DNA of 64,000 nt from the NCBI RefSeq assembly GCF_012062845.1, contig NZ_WWNB01000006.1, positions 1 through 64,000 of the forward strand. The letters run 5' to 3'. The DNA comes from Halomonas salinarum. Lineage in GTDB: Bacteria > Pseudomonadota > Gammaproteobacteria > Pseudomonadales > Halomonadaceae. The position numbers were made by a program, and so were the translations under genes. This document shows, piece by piece, positions 46,097-55,004 of this stretch (position 1 is the first letter of the stretch; every line of letters starts with the position of its first letter). Below the pieces are notes generated by a model. That model was not told where the DNA came from. It did no database searches and was given only the letters and a program-made list of their open reading frames with translations.

Positions 46097-46178
46097 CCAC
46101 GCCTTTTCAGGACCTCACAAGACATCACAAGCGACTGAATCACCGCCTTTTTGACCCACTGACTCAGGAATGTCATCG

Positions 46179-46520
46179 ATGAGCGATATTCTCCACCAGC
46201 TCGCCGAGGTGCTCGATCAGCGCCGTCAGGCGGATCCCGACACCAGCTATGTGGCATCGCTGCATGACAAGGGGCTCAACAAGATCCTCGAGAAGGTCGG
46301 CGAGGAAGCCACCGAGACCCTGCTTGCCGCCAAGGATGCGGCTAATGGCTCAGACGAGAGCCGCGCGGCAGTAGTCGCCGAAACCGCCGACCTGTGGTTT
46401 CATAGCCTTGTGATGCTGTCGCATCTCGGGATCGACCATCAGGACGTGCTCAATGAACTGGCACGTCGCTTCGGGATTTCCGGGCTGGACGAGAAGGCCG
46501 CCCGCCCAACGGACGCATAG
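46179..46520 (+). CDS. hisE: phosphoribosyl-ATP pyrophosphatase HisE
   Basis: Second step of histidine biosynthesis: hydrolyses phosphoribosyl-ATP to phosphoribosyl-AMP. The 113-residue product has the MazG-like fold with [20 protein letters not shown] and [17 protein letters not shown]. An ATG three codons earlier (46170) exists, but the AGGAA site is correctly spaced for 46179. In Pseudomonas hisI precedes hisE between ubiB and tatA; here only 82 bp separate ubiB from hisE, so hisI must lie elsewhere. Confidence 0.95.
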   Translation: MSDILHQLAEVLDQRRQADPDTSYVASLHDKGLNKILEKVGEEATETLLAAKDAANGSDESRAAVVAETADLWFHSLVMLSHLGIDHQDVLNELARRFGISGLDEKAARPTDA

Positions 46521-46550
46521 GCCCAAGGGCCCATTGAAGGGAGAGACTCC

Positions 46551-46817
46551 ATGTTAGGTGGCATCAGTATCTGGCAACTCTTGATCGTGCTCGGCATTAT
46601 CATCTTGGTCTTTGGTACCAAGAAACTGCGCAATGTCGGTGGAGATCTGGGGGGCGCCGTAAAAGGCTTCAAGAAAGCCATGAATGATGGCGAGAAGACC
46701 GAAGACGAGAAGCAGGAAGAAGACGCGACCCAGCAGCGAGTCGCCCACGACGAGACCGGCAAGACCTACCACGTCGAAGCCGAGAACAAGAAGCAGGAAT
46801 CGGAAGAGCGCAAGTAA
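46551..46817 (+). CDS. tatA: Sec-independent protein translocase TatA
   Basis: Pore-forming component of twin-arginine export of folded proteins. The 88-residue protein has the short N-terminal transmembrane helix (about 5-22), the [23 protein letters not shown] hinge and amphipathic helix, and a charged soluble tail. A GGAGAG site precedes the ATG. tatB follows after 6 bp. Confidence 0.97.
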   Translation: MLGGISIWQLLIVLGIIILVFGTKKLRNVGGDLGGAVKGFKKAMNDGEKTEDEKQEEDATQQRVAHDETGKTYHVEAENKKQESEERK

Positions 46818-46823
46818 CCGCCC

Positions 46824-47255
46824 ATGTTCGATATCGGTTTTCTCGAACTGCTGATCATCGGCGTGGTCGGCCTCTTGGTGCTCGGTCCTGAGCGCCTGCC
46901 CAAGGCAGCGCGTACCGTCGGCCTGTGGATCGGCAAGATCAAGCGCACGGTCTCGGGCATGCAGCGGGATATCTCCGCGCAGCTCGAGGCCGAGGAGCTG
47001 CGTCAGAAGCTCGACGAACAACAGAAAAAGCTCGATGCCAGCCTGCAGAAGGCCAAGCAAGGCGTCGAGCGCTACGGCGACGCTGACACTGCCACGCAAG
47101 ACAAGGCCACGCAGGACAAGGCCAGCCCTCAGCAGACTGACGACCGGGCTCGCCTGGACGACGCACTGGCCAAGCGCCGTGAAGAGGCTTCGGCCACATC
47201 AGAGACCCAGCACGAGGCGTCCGCGACAAGTGACAAGGATCAACATCCCCGATGA
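46824..47255 (+). CDS. tatB: Sec-independent protein translocase TatB
   Basis: Forms the Tat substrate receptor with TatC. The 143-residue product has the TatB-type N-terminus MFDIGFLELLIIGVVGLLVLGPERLP with the transmembrane helix and the G-P-E-R-L-P hinge, then a long amphipathic helix. The C-terminal part has a small internal repeat, TQDKATQDKA, at about 94-105. It overlaps tatC by 4 bp. Confidence 0.96.
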   Translation: MFDIGFLELLIIGVVGLLVLGPERLPKAARTVGLWIGKIKRTVSGMQRDISAQLEAEELRQKLDEQQKKLDASLQKAKQGVERYGDADTATQDKATQDKASPQQTDDRARLDDALAKRREEASATSETQHEASATSDKDQHPR

Positions 47256-48058
47256 GCGCCACTCCCGACCCGCAGGAACCCACACAAGGTCCGCCTCAAG
47301 ACAATCAGAACAGCGGCCATGATACCCGCCAGGCGCCGCTCATCGAGCATCTGATCGAGTTGCGCTCGCGCCTGGTGCGTGCGGTGGTCGTGATCCTGGC
47401 CATCTTCCTGTCGCTGTATGCCTTCTCCAACGACATCTACACCTTCGTCGCGCAACCCTTGATGGCGCTGCTGCCGGAAGGCTCGCAGATGATTGCGACC
47501 GAGGTTGCATCGCCCTTTCTGGCCCCCTTCAAGCTGACGCTGGTGGTGGCGGTATTCATCGCCGTGCCCTTCGTGCTGCATCAGGCCTGGGCCTTCATCG
47601 CCCCCGGTCTCTACGACAACGAGAAACGCCTCGCCATCCCCCTCCTGGTATCGAGCGTAGCGCTCTTTTATGGCGGCGCGGCCTTTGCCTATTACGTGGT
47701 CTTTCCGCTGCTGTTCGAGTTCTTCACCCAGACGGGGCCTGCCGACGTCGCGGTGATGACCGACATCAACCAGTACCTGAACTTCGTGCTCAAGCTGTTC
47801 TTCGCCTTCGGCATCGCCTTCGAGATTCCCATCGCCACCTTCCTGATGATCTTTTCCGGCGCCACCACGGTGGAAAGCCTCTCGAAGAAGCGCCCCTATG
47901 TGGTGCTGGGCTGCTTCGTGGTCGGCATGCTGATGACCCCGCCGGATGTGATCTCCCAAAGCCTGCTTGCCGTACCGATGTATCTGCTCTACGAGGTCGG
48001 CATCCTGTTTGGACGCTTGGTCAAGCGCACGCCCCGCCCGGCGGATGACGACGCCTGA
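47252..48058 (+). CDS. tatC: Sec-independent protein translocase TatC
   Basis: Polytopic inner-membrane receptor for the twin-arginine signal peptide. The 268-residue product has six predicted transmembrane helices and the conserved PLIEHLIELRSRLVRA near residue 30, PFLAPFKL and FGIAFEIPIATFLM. It ends the ubi-hisE-tat cluster and is followed by a clear terminator. Confidence 0.97.
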   Translation: MSATPDPQEPTQGPPQDNQNSGHDTRQAPLIEHLIELRSRLVRAVVVILAIFLSLYAFSNDIYTFVAQPLMALLPEGSQMIATEVASPFLAPFKLTLVVAVFIAVPFVLHQAWAFIAPGLYDNEKRLAIPLLVSSVALFYGGAAFAYYVVFPLLFEFFTQTGPADVAVMTDINQYLNFVLKLFFAFGIAFEIPIATFLMIFSGATTVESLSKKRPYVVLGCFVVGMLMTPPDVISQSLLAVPMYLLYEVGILFGRLVKRTPRPADDDA

Positions 48059-48085
48059 GGCGTCACGGCTCGGCCGTTCATCTTG

Positions 48086-48112
48086 AAAACCCCGCTTATG
48101 CGGGGTTTTTTG
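48086..48112 (+). terminator. tatABC terminator
   Basis: AAAACCCCGC pairs with GCGGGGTTTT around a TTAT loop, followed by further T residues, 27 bp after the tatC stop. Confidence 0.95.
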
Positions 48113-48324
48113 CATTATCCGCACGTCTTCCCTTGAGGGTGACGCTCGCGTCTTGCGGGTGCGACAAGCCAACGCTTCCGGCACCGACTCACACTGCATA
48201 TACTCGAGGGAAATGGACGGGCGCTTGCCTTCACTAACCCCCGCTGTCATCTGACCGTCATTATCGCCTGTCACCATGAGGTCCAAGGAATCAGGCACCA
48301 ATGGCGGGCCCTGACTGGAGATAG

Positions 48325-49332
<1,008 letters not shown>

Positions 49333-49378
49333 TCACCGGAAGGGCTCGAGCGCCCTTCCATGGCTTCCCGGAGGCAAG

Positions 49379-51586
49379 ATGGAAGACTCTCGCACCCCTG
49401 ACACCGGCAGCTCGCTACCGGAGGCAGCGATCGACGAGGCCGGCCCTGCCGAAGCCCCACCGCTGCGCGTCAACCGGACCCGCACCGGCATCCAGGCCAA
49501 GGTGGTACCGGACCCCGAGGCCGACCTCAGTGATCCGCGTCTGTACTTCAACCGCGAGCTGTCGCATCTGCAGTTCAACATCCGGGTGCTCGAACAGGCG
49601 CTCGACACCTCGCATCCGCTGCTCAACCGGGTCATGTTTCTGTTGATCTTCTCGTCCAATATGGATGAGTTCTTCGAGATTCGTGTCGCCGGCCTCAAGC
49701 ATCAGCTGATGCTCGGTAACGACGATACCGGTGCCGACGGCCGCCTGCCGCGCTCGATCCTCGACGAGATCAGCCAGGTCGCCCATACCCAGGTCGAACG
49801 CCAGTACCAGATACTCAATGAGCAGCTGATCCCGGCGCTGGAAGAAAAGGGCCTGCGCTTTCGCCGCCGCAGCGACTGGAATGAAGCGCAGGCCAACTGG
49901 GTGCAGGACTACTTCGATGAGGAGATCGTGCCGGTGATCAGTCCGATCGGGCTGGACCCCTCTCACCCCTTCCCGCGACTGGTCAACAAGAGCCTCAATT
50001 TCATCGTCGAGCTGGAGGGCAAGGATGCCTTCGGACGCGAGGGGGGCCTCGCCATTCTGCCGGCCCCGCGCTCGCTGCCACGGGTGATTGCCCTGCCTGA
50101 TGGACTCTGTGCAGAAGGGTTCGACGAATATGTATTCCTGTCCTCGATGATCCACGCCCATGCCCAGGAGGTCTTCCCGGGCATGAAGGTGCGCGGCTGC
50201 TACCAGTTTCGCCTGACACGCAATGCCGACCTGGCCGTCGATCCCGAGGAAGTCTCGGATCTCGCCACCGCGCTGCGTGGCGAACTGTTGGCCAGACGCT
50301 ACGGCAGTGGCGTGCGCCTGGAAGTCGCCGACAACTGCCCCGATGACCTGGCTGCCTTCCTGATCAAGCAGTTCGAGCTCGAGGAAAGCGATCTCTACCG
50401 GGTCAACGGCCCCGTCAACCTGACGCGCATGATGGCGGTGCTCGGCGACGTCGACCGCCCCGAACTAAGCTATCGCCCCTTCACGCCAGGCCTGCCCAAG
50501 CCCTTGAACAAGAGCGGTAGCCTGTTCGATGCCATCCGTGATCAGGACATCCTGCTGCACCACCCTTTCCAGTCCTTCAAGCCGATCGAGGACCTGCTCG
50601 CCGAGGCCGCTCGAGACTCGGCGGTGCTTGCCATCAAGCAGACGCTTTATCGCACCGGTGCCGACTCGCCGATCGTCAGCGCCCTGGTCGAAGCAGCGCG
50701 CAACGGCAAGGAAGTCACGGTGGTGATCGAATTGCGCGCCCGCTTTGATGAAGCCGACAACCTGACGCTTGCCTCGCGACTGCAGGAAGCCGGCGCCATC
50801 GTCATCTACGGCGTGATGGCCTACAAGACCCACGCCAAGATGATCCACATCGTGCGCCGCGAAAAGGGCGATCTTCGCTACTACGCGCACCTGGGCACCG
50901 GCAACTATCACTCAAAGACCGCCAAGCTCTACACCGATTACAGCCTGCTGACGGCCAATCCAACGCTGTGCGAGGACGTGCACAAGGTTTTCCAGCAGCT
51001 GTCTGGCATGGGGCAGGCGCGCAAGATCGAAACGCTGCTGCACGCCCCCTTCACGCTGCATCCGAAGATGGTCGAGATGATCGATCGCGAGGCCAAGCAT
51101 GCCGAGAAGGGCAAGCGCGGCCACCTGATCATCAAGTGCAACTCGCTGACCGAGCCGCAGCTGATCCGCGCCCTCTACCGCGCCTCCCAGGCCGGCGTCG
51201 AATGCGACCTGATCATCCGCGGCATGTGCTGCCTGCGCCCGGGCATCCCCGGCATTTCCGATAATATCCGGGTGCGCTCGGTGATCGGACGCTTCCTCGA
51301 GCACACACGGGTCTTCTACTTCCACAACGGCGGCAAGCCGGAAGTCTGGGGCTCAAGCGCCGACTTCATGGCCCGCAACATGTTTCACCGGGTCGAGACC
51401 TGCTTTCCCTTCCTCGACAAGAAAATTGCCGCCCGGGTGCGCAAGGACCTAGAGACCTATCTAGTCGACAACTGCCAAAGCTGGCTTCTGCAATCCGATG
51501 GCAGCTACATCAAGCAGGAGGTCGGCGACAGCGCCCCGATCAGCGTTCAGGAAACGCTGCTCTACGCCTACGCCACCAAGGCCTGA
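49379..51586 (+). CDS. ppk1: polyphosphate kinase 1
   Basis: Reversibly polymerises the gamma phosphate of ATP into polyphosphate. The 735-residue product (688 in E. coli) has a 40-50-residue acidic N-terminal extension and the N-domain YFNRELSHLQFNIRVLEQA. The catalytic domains contain the autophosphorylated histidine at about H511 in GTGNYHSKTAKLYTDYS. The matching degradative enzyme, ppx, lies 7.7 kb downstream but not in the same operon. Confidence 0.97.
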   Translation: MEDSRTPDTGSSLPEAAIDEAGPAEAPPLRVNRTRTGIQAKVVPDPEADLSDPRLYFNRELSHLQFNIRVLEQALDTSHPLLNRVMFLLIFSSNMDEFFEIRVAGLKHQLMLGNDDTGADGRLPRSILDEISQVAHTQVERQYQILNEQLIPALEEKGLRFRRRSDWNEAQANWVQDYFDEEIVPVISPIGLDPSHPFPRLVNKSLNFIVELEGKDAFGREGGLAILPAPRSLPRVIALPDGLCAEGFDEYVFLSSMIHAHAQEVFPGMKVRGCYQFRLTRNADLAVDPEEVSDLATALRGELLARRYGSGVRLEVADNCPDDLAAFLIKQFELEESDLYRVNGPVNLTRMMAVLGDVDRPELSYRPFTPGLPKPLNKSGSLFDAIRDQDILLHHPFQSFKPIEDLLAEAARDSAVLAIKQTLYRTGADSPIVSALVEAARNGKEVTVVIELRARFDEADNLTLASRLQEAGAIVIYGVMAYKTHAKMIHIVRREKGDLRYYAHLGTGNYHSKTAKLYTDYSLLTANPTLCEDVHKVFQQLSGMGQARKIETLLHAPFTLHPKMVEMIDREAKHAEKGKRGHLIIKCNSLTEPQLIRALYRASQAGVECDLIIRGMCCLRPGIPGISDNIRVRSVIGRFLEHTRVFYFHNGGKPEVWGSSADFMARNMFHRVETCFPFLDKKIAARVRKDLETYLVDNCQSWLLQSDGSYIKQEVGDSAPISVQETLLYAYATKA

Positions 51587-51620
51587 CGGCGCCTCTTCTC
51601 TCTTCGGGCGATCGAACACG

Positions 51621-51648
51621 ACAACGCCGGGCCTGGGCCCGGCGTTGT
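51621..51648. terminator. ppk1 terminator hairpin
   Basis: ACAACGCCGGGCC and GGCCCGGCGTTGT form a perfect 13-bp stem with a 2-nt apex, 34 bp after ppk1 and before the convergent gene at 51736. The U run is short. Confidence 0.7.
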
Positions 51649-51735
51649 GGTGTCTGCGTGTTCGATCTTATGGCTCGACCTGATGGCTAGATCTGAAGGC
51701 TACATCGTAAAGGTCAGGCTAAAAAGGACGAGGCA

Positions 51736-52284
51736 TCAGCCCTGGTCGAGTGCCTGCTTGAGGCGACGCTCGTCGAAACCGGGGACGCGCTCAGGCAGAC
51801 CGGCCTCCCGGCGCCGCTGCTGTATCGCCAGGCGTTCGGCGAGGCGCTCGCCGTCATCGTCCAGAGAACGGCCATCGAGATGGGACAGTTCCGCGATACC
51901 TTGATAATAGAAGCTCAATACCTCGAGTGCCGCCGGGTCATCGTCGGCGAGAGCTCGACGCAGCGCCGGCAGGTGGGCGCTGACCCGTGACAAGGACTGC
52001 TTGAGACGCCAGCCATAGCGCACTTGTGCCATGAAGGGGCGCTCCTTGAGTACCGCAATCAGGCCGCTGGTGATCAACAAGCCAAGCAGCACGCCCAGCG
52101 CATTGAGCCAGACACTCGAGCCGAACGCCCAGGTCAGCAGCTGAGAAAAACACAGCCCCAGCACAAGAAACAGGGCCGCCATGGCAATGGACGCCCGCCG
52201 CGACTGGCGGCGGTAGGCCTCGGGGTCATGGGCCTCGAAGCGAAAGTCCAAGGAGGTATCCTGATGGTGAGACGGCTCATGCAT
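51736..52284 (-). CDS. two-TM inner-membrane protein, DUF3087-like
   Basis: A 182-residue protein of unknown function. A hydrophilic N-terminus (about 1-30) is followed by two transmembrane helices (about 33-53 and 57-79), a short cytoplasmic helix region and a charged C-terminal helix rich in Arg and Glu. The pattern and size recall the DUF3087 family found in Halomonas and Pseudomonas; this is from memory. It overlaps the DAHP synthase gene by 8 bp, so it is cotranscribed with that gene and shares its attenuator. Confidence 0.75.
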   Translation of the reverse strand: MHEPSHHQDTSLDFRFEAHDPEAYRRQSRRASIAMAALFLVLGLCFSQLLTWAFGSSVWLNALGVLLGLLITSGLIAVLKERPFMAQVRYGWRLKQSLSRVSAHLPALRRALADDDPAALEVLSFYYQGIAELSHLDGRSLDDDGERLAERLAIQQRRREAGLPERVPGFDERRLKQALDQG

Positions 52285-53425
52285 TGCGCAGGCGCTCGGC
52301 CGCGGTCAGCAGCAGATGCTCGGTGGTCTCCCAGCCGAGGCAGGCATCAGTGATCGAGACGCCATAACGCAAGGCGTCCGGCTTCAACGGCTGCTTGCCC
52401 TCGTGGAGATGGCTCTCGAGCATCACGCCGAAAAGTGCGTTATCGCCATTCAGGCGCTGATCCAACACATCGAACAACACCTCGCCCTGACGCCGATGGT
52501 CCTTTCGCGAGTTGGCATGACTGCAATCCACCATGAGTCGCGCCGCGAGTCCGGCTTCCTTGAGCGCCCGGCGACACGCCGCGACCTCGGGCGCCCGGAA
52601 GTTAGGCTCACCATGCCCGCCACGCAGCACCACATGGGTGTGAGGGTTGCCTGGTGTGCGGCGCATCACGGGGCGGCCGTCACTGGCAATGCCTGGATGA
52701 TGATGCGGATGTGCACTGGCCCGAATGGCATCGATGGCTACCTGGATACCGCCATCGGTGCCGTTCTTGAAGCCGACCACCGCGCCCAGGCCGCTGGCCA
52801 GTTCACGATGGATCTGCGATTCGGTGGTGCGGGCACCAATGGCCGTCCAGGCAAGCAGGTCATCGAGATAGGGCGCGACCATCGGCTGCAGGAGCTCGGT
52901 GGCAACCGGTAGCCCCAGTTCGACGATCTCGCGCATCAAGGCGCGGGATTGGGCAAGGCCTGTCGCCATGTCATCGGCCCCTTCGAGGCCGGGGTCGTAG
53001 GCGAGCCCCTTCCAGCCCACAGTGGTTCGCGGCTTCTCGACATAGACCCGCATCACCAGCAGCAGGCGATCCTCTACCCGGTGCGCCAAGGCGGCGAGGT
53101 GTTCAGCGTACTCGCGGGCCGACCTGGGGTCATGGATCGAGCAGGGCCCGACCACTACCAGCAGGCGATCGTCGCGGCCATCGAGAATGGCGCGAATCGC
53201 CTCACGCTGCTCCTCGACACGCTTGGCAAGCATCGGCGACAGCGGAAGATCGCTGCGCAGTTCATCAGGCGTCGGCAGTGGGGTCTCTTCAACCGTCAAG
53301 GCCGCCGCGGTTTCGCCCTGAGAATCGGGCTCCTGCGGCGAGGGCGTGGAAGGCTTACTGTTATCGGCGTGATGGAGTTCAGCACCGTCGGCAAGGGTAT
53401 CGAGGGGAGAAAGACTGGCATTCAT
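52277..53425 (-). CDS. class I 3-deoxy-7-phosphoheptulonate (DAHP) synthase
   Basis: First shikimate pathway enzyme, joining phosphoenolpyruvate and erythrose 4-phosphate. The 382-residue product belongs to the AroF/AroG/AroH type: DRLLVVVGPCSIHDP, MRVYVEKPRTTVGWKGL, GARTTESQIHRELASGL, GFKNGTDGGIQVAIDAI and ESHLHEGKQ are present. It has an extra ~45-residue Pro/Ser/Glu-rich N-terminus, and in place of the usual segment after AIDAI a histidine-rich SAHPHHHPGI stretch. Which aromatic amino acid inhibits it cannot be read from sequence. A GGAG site stands 9 nt before the ATG. An upstream small ORF ends on its start codon, and a terminator/leader unit precedes both. Confidence 0.95.
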   Translation of the reverse strand: MNASLSPLDTLADGAELHHADNSKPSTPSPQEPDSQGETAAALTVEETPLPTPDELRSDLPLSPMLAKRVEEQREAIRAILDGRDDRLLVVVGPCSIHDPRSAREYAEHLAALAHRVEDRLLLVMRVYVEKPRTTVGWKGLAYDPGLEGADDMATGLAQSRALMREIVELGLPVATELLQPMVAPYLDDLLAWTAIGARTTESQIHRELASGLGAVVGFKNGTDGGIQVAIDAIRASAHPHHHPGIASDGRPVMRRTPGNPHTHVVLRGGHGEPNFRAPEVAACRRALKEAGLAARLMVDCSHANSRKDHRRQGEVLFDVLDQRLNGDNALFGVMLESHLHEGKQPLKPDALRYGVSITDACLGWETTEHLLLTAAERLRNA

Positions 53426-53595
53426 CGGGAAAGGCTCCGGCTAGGCGATTGGCGTCGAGTCGAGTGGCCACCAAGAGTGTGCCGGTCGGAGGTGGCGAGT
53501 TGTGCCGACCGAGCGTCGCTAAATCGCCAATAGCCATACGCGCTCGGATAACGGGGCGAGAGGGTCATGGCAAACGCTGGGTTGCGGTCGAACAT
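53422..53595 (-). CDS. candidate small ORF coupled to DAHP synthase, aromatic-rich
   Basis: A 57-codon frame starts at an ATG with a GAGGAAG site. Its TGA overlaps the DAHP synthase ATG (ATGA at 53422-53425), so termination could deliver ribosomes directly to the enzyme start. Residues 16-25 carry Y16, Y20, Y22, W23 and F25. Directly after this run the RNA can form two mutually exclusive pairings: 53505-53511 with 53483-53489 (CGGTCGG/CCGACCG) or 53491-53496 with 53467-53472 (GCCACC/GGTGGC). A regulatory reading is an inference; the remaining sequence resembles no known protein. Confidence 0.5.
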   Translation of the reverse strand: MFDRNPAFAMTLSPRYPSAYGYWRFSDARSAQLATSDRHTLGGHSTRRQSPSRSLSR

Positions 53596-53655
53596 CGCGT
53601 GTCTTCCTCGTGGGCCAATGGCCCGATATATGAATGGCAGACAGTCCACTAACGA

Positions 53656-53687
53656 AAACCCCCGGTCGGGTTGCCGACCGGGGGTTT
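53656..53687 (-). terminator. attenuator terminator upstream of DAHP synthase
   Basis: On the minus strand AAACCCCCGGTCGG pairs perfectly with CCGACCGGGGGTTT around CAAC, then TCGTT. The 14-bp stem lies between the leader peptide and the DAHP synthase gene. Bases 53668-53675 (GGCAACCC on the minus strand), inside its 5' arm and loop, are exactly complementary to GGGTTGCC at 53700-53707. That gives an alternative pairing that would break the terminator. Confidence 0.85.
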
Positions 53688-53723
53688 CAAGACATCGGAG
53701 GCAACCCTTAAGGGGCGTACCTC

Positions 53724-53750
53724 GCAGCAAGATCAGTGTGACCCTGCTGC
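53724..53750 (-). promoter_or_regulatory. leader hairpin over the end of the aromatic leader peptide
   Basis: On the minus strand GCAGCA (53745-53750) pairs with TGCTGC (53724-53729), with the leader stop codon in the loop. It is in the position of the 1:2 pause hairpin of amino-acid attenuators. I could not show that it competes directly with the 53700-53707 arm. Confidence 0.5.
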
Positions 53751-53897
53751 CGGCACGCCGGCGCTAAACCAATAGCTCCAGAAACGGGGCCAGCCGCCGG
53801 TAGCGTATCCCCCATTGATCTTGCGAACACCCACGCGCCGCACGTCGCCAGCGAGGGCGAAGCGAGAAGTGGCGGATACAAGCGAGATATGCGGCAT
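53733..53897 (-). CDS. aromatic leader peptide of the DAHP synthase operon
   Basis: A 54-residue frame starts at ATG (53895-53897) with GGAG 4 nt upstream. It contains the cluster WPRFWSYWF at residues 36-44: three Trp, two Phe and one Tyr in nine codons, 34 nt before the stop. A hairpin spans the stop, and 45 nt later a strong terminator with an exact competing pairing follows. This is the layout of a transcription attenuator in which ribosome stalling at Trp/Phe/Tyr codons favours readthrough, as known for trp and phe leaders. It is longer than typical leaders (14-30 residues), so translation might start at a later GTG. Confidence 0.78.
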   Translation of the reverse strand: MPHISLVSATSRFALAGDVRRVGVRKINGGYATGGWPRFWSYWFSAGVPAAGSH

Positions 53898-54019
53898 GGG
53901 ACTCCGGCGGTCGTTAACGATGTCTGATCTAACATGTCTTATGGCTAGGTGGTTGGCGCGACGACACTTAAGTCGAGAATTAAAAGAACGTCACACCACA
54001 CTTTGTGCCTGACATCATC

Positions 54020-54062
54020 CTACACGCCCTGACTGGCTTGGCAAGCCTGTCAGGGCGTGTAG
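54020..54062. repeat. 43-bp near-perfect palindrome
   Basis: Arms of 14 bp (CTACACGCCCTGAC and GTCAGGGCGTGTAG) enclose a T-T mismatch and a 6-bp inner stem GGCTTG/CAAGCC with a single central base. No T run follows on either strand. It lies between the 41-residue membrane peptide and the attenuator leader. It could be a terminator, a boundary hairpin or a dispersed repeat; one copy only is seen in the window. Confidence 0.7.
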
Positions 54063-54125
54063 AGCTAAACCAAGTGCCTGGAAAATGACCTTCCCTGAAG
54101 CCTTCCCCACCCACTGGCCTCAAAC

Positions 54126-54251
54126 CTAACCCACATACTGCACCCAGCCGATGGTTGCCGGCAACGCGGCCATGCCAATCACGACGACGAGACCCAGAAA
54201 AAGGCTCAGAAACCCCGAGTCGTCATTGAAGTGCGGTTCGTGCTCTGCCAT
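54126..54251 (-). CDS. 41-residue single-pass membrane peptide
   Basis: A small frame preceded by GAGGTG at good spacing. The polar acidic N-terminus (MAEHEPHFNDDSG) is followed by one strongly hydrophobic segment at about residues 14-35 (FLSLFLGLVVVIGMAALPA) and a short tail ending WVQYVG. It is too small for common gene callers. It lies 39 bp after folM and is probably cotranscribed with it. I do not recognise the family; such peptides often modulate membrane complexes, but nothing here shows a partner. Confidence 0.65.
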   Translation of the reverse strand: MAEHEPHFNDDSGFLSLFLGLVVVIGMAALPATIGWVQYVG

Positions 54252-54290
54252 GGACACCTCGCAATATGAGTAGCAGCGGTTAGACAGAGT

Positions 54291-55004
54291 CTAGCGCAAG
54301 TGCCGACCGCCATCGACCGGCAGGGTCACGCCGGTGACAAAGCGGTTATCGAGCAGGTAGCGGAGGCTATCGTAGATCACCCCAGGCCCGGGAATCATCT
54401 GCATCGCCGACTTGGCCCGCGCCTTCTGGGCATAGGCCTCATCGTCGCCTTCGTTGAGCATGATCATCGCCGGCGCGATGCCGTTGACCTGGATACGCGG
54501 CGCGTACATGGCAGCAAACGAGAGCGTCAGATTGTCGAGCCCGGCCTTGGTCGCCGCATAGGCCGCATGCTTCTTCGAGCCCTTGACCGCCACGAAGTCG
54601 GTCATGTGCACGATATCGGCAAGCGGTTCATCACCGGCCTCGAGCAGCGCCTGAGCATGCAGGTTGATCAGATAAGGGGCCTGCATGTGGACTCGAAACA
54701 ACCGCTCGAAGTTGGCACCCGCCTCATCGCCACGACTATCCGGGGCCCAGTCGCTGGCGTTGTGGACAATGGCCCGCAGCCTTGGCGTCGTCTCCTTGAG
54801 CCGCGCAATGAAGTCGAGGATGCCCGCCTCGCTCGAGAAATCCGCCGAGAGGGTCACGATCCCCTTCGCACGCAGGGCCTCGAGTTCGGGTCGCTCGCGA
54901 CGATAGCTGATAATCACCGGATGGCCATCATCGATCAGCCGTTCGGCACAGTGGCGCCCCAGCCGCTGAGCCCCACCGGTGATCAGGATCGGGGCCGCAC
55001 TCAT
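54291..55004 (-). CDS. folM: dihydromonapterin reductase FolM
   Basis: Short-chain dehydrogenase that makes tetrahydromonapterin (with some dihydrofolate reductase activity), using NADPH. The 237-residue product has the cofactor loop ITGGAQRLGRH with an arginine for NADPH, the HNASDW motif of FolM, YAATKAGLDNLT with the catalytic Tyr/Lys, and the FolM-like end PVDGGRHLR. It overlaps the upstream flavin reductase gene by 4 bp. Confidence 0.93.
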   Translation of the reverse strand: MSAAPILITGGAQRLGRHCAERLIDDGHPVIISYRRERPELEALRAKGIVTLSADFSSEAGILDFIARLKETTPRLRAIVHNASDWAPDSRGDEAGANFERLFRVHMQAPYLINLHAQALLEAGDEPLADIVHMTDFVAVKGSKKHAAYAATKAGLDNLTLSFAAMYAPRIQVNGIAPAMIMLNEGDDEAYAQKARAKSAMQMIPGPGVIYDSLRYLLDNRFVTGVTLPVDGGRHLR

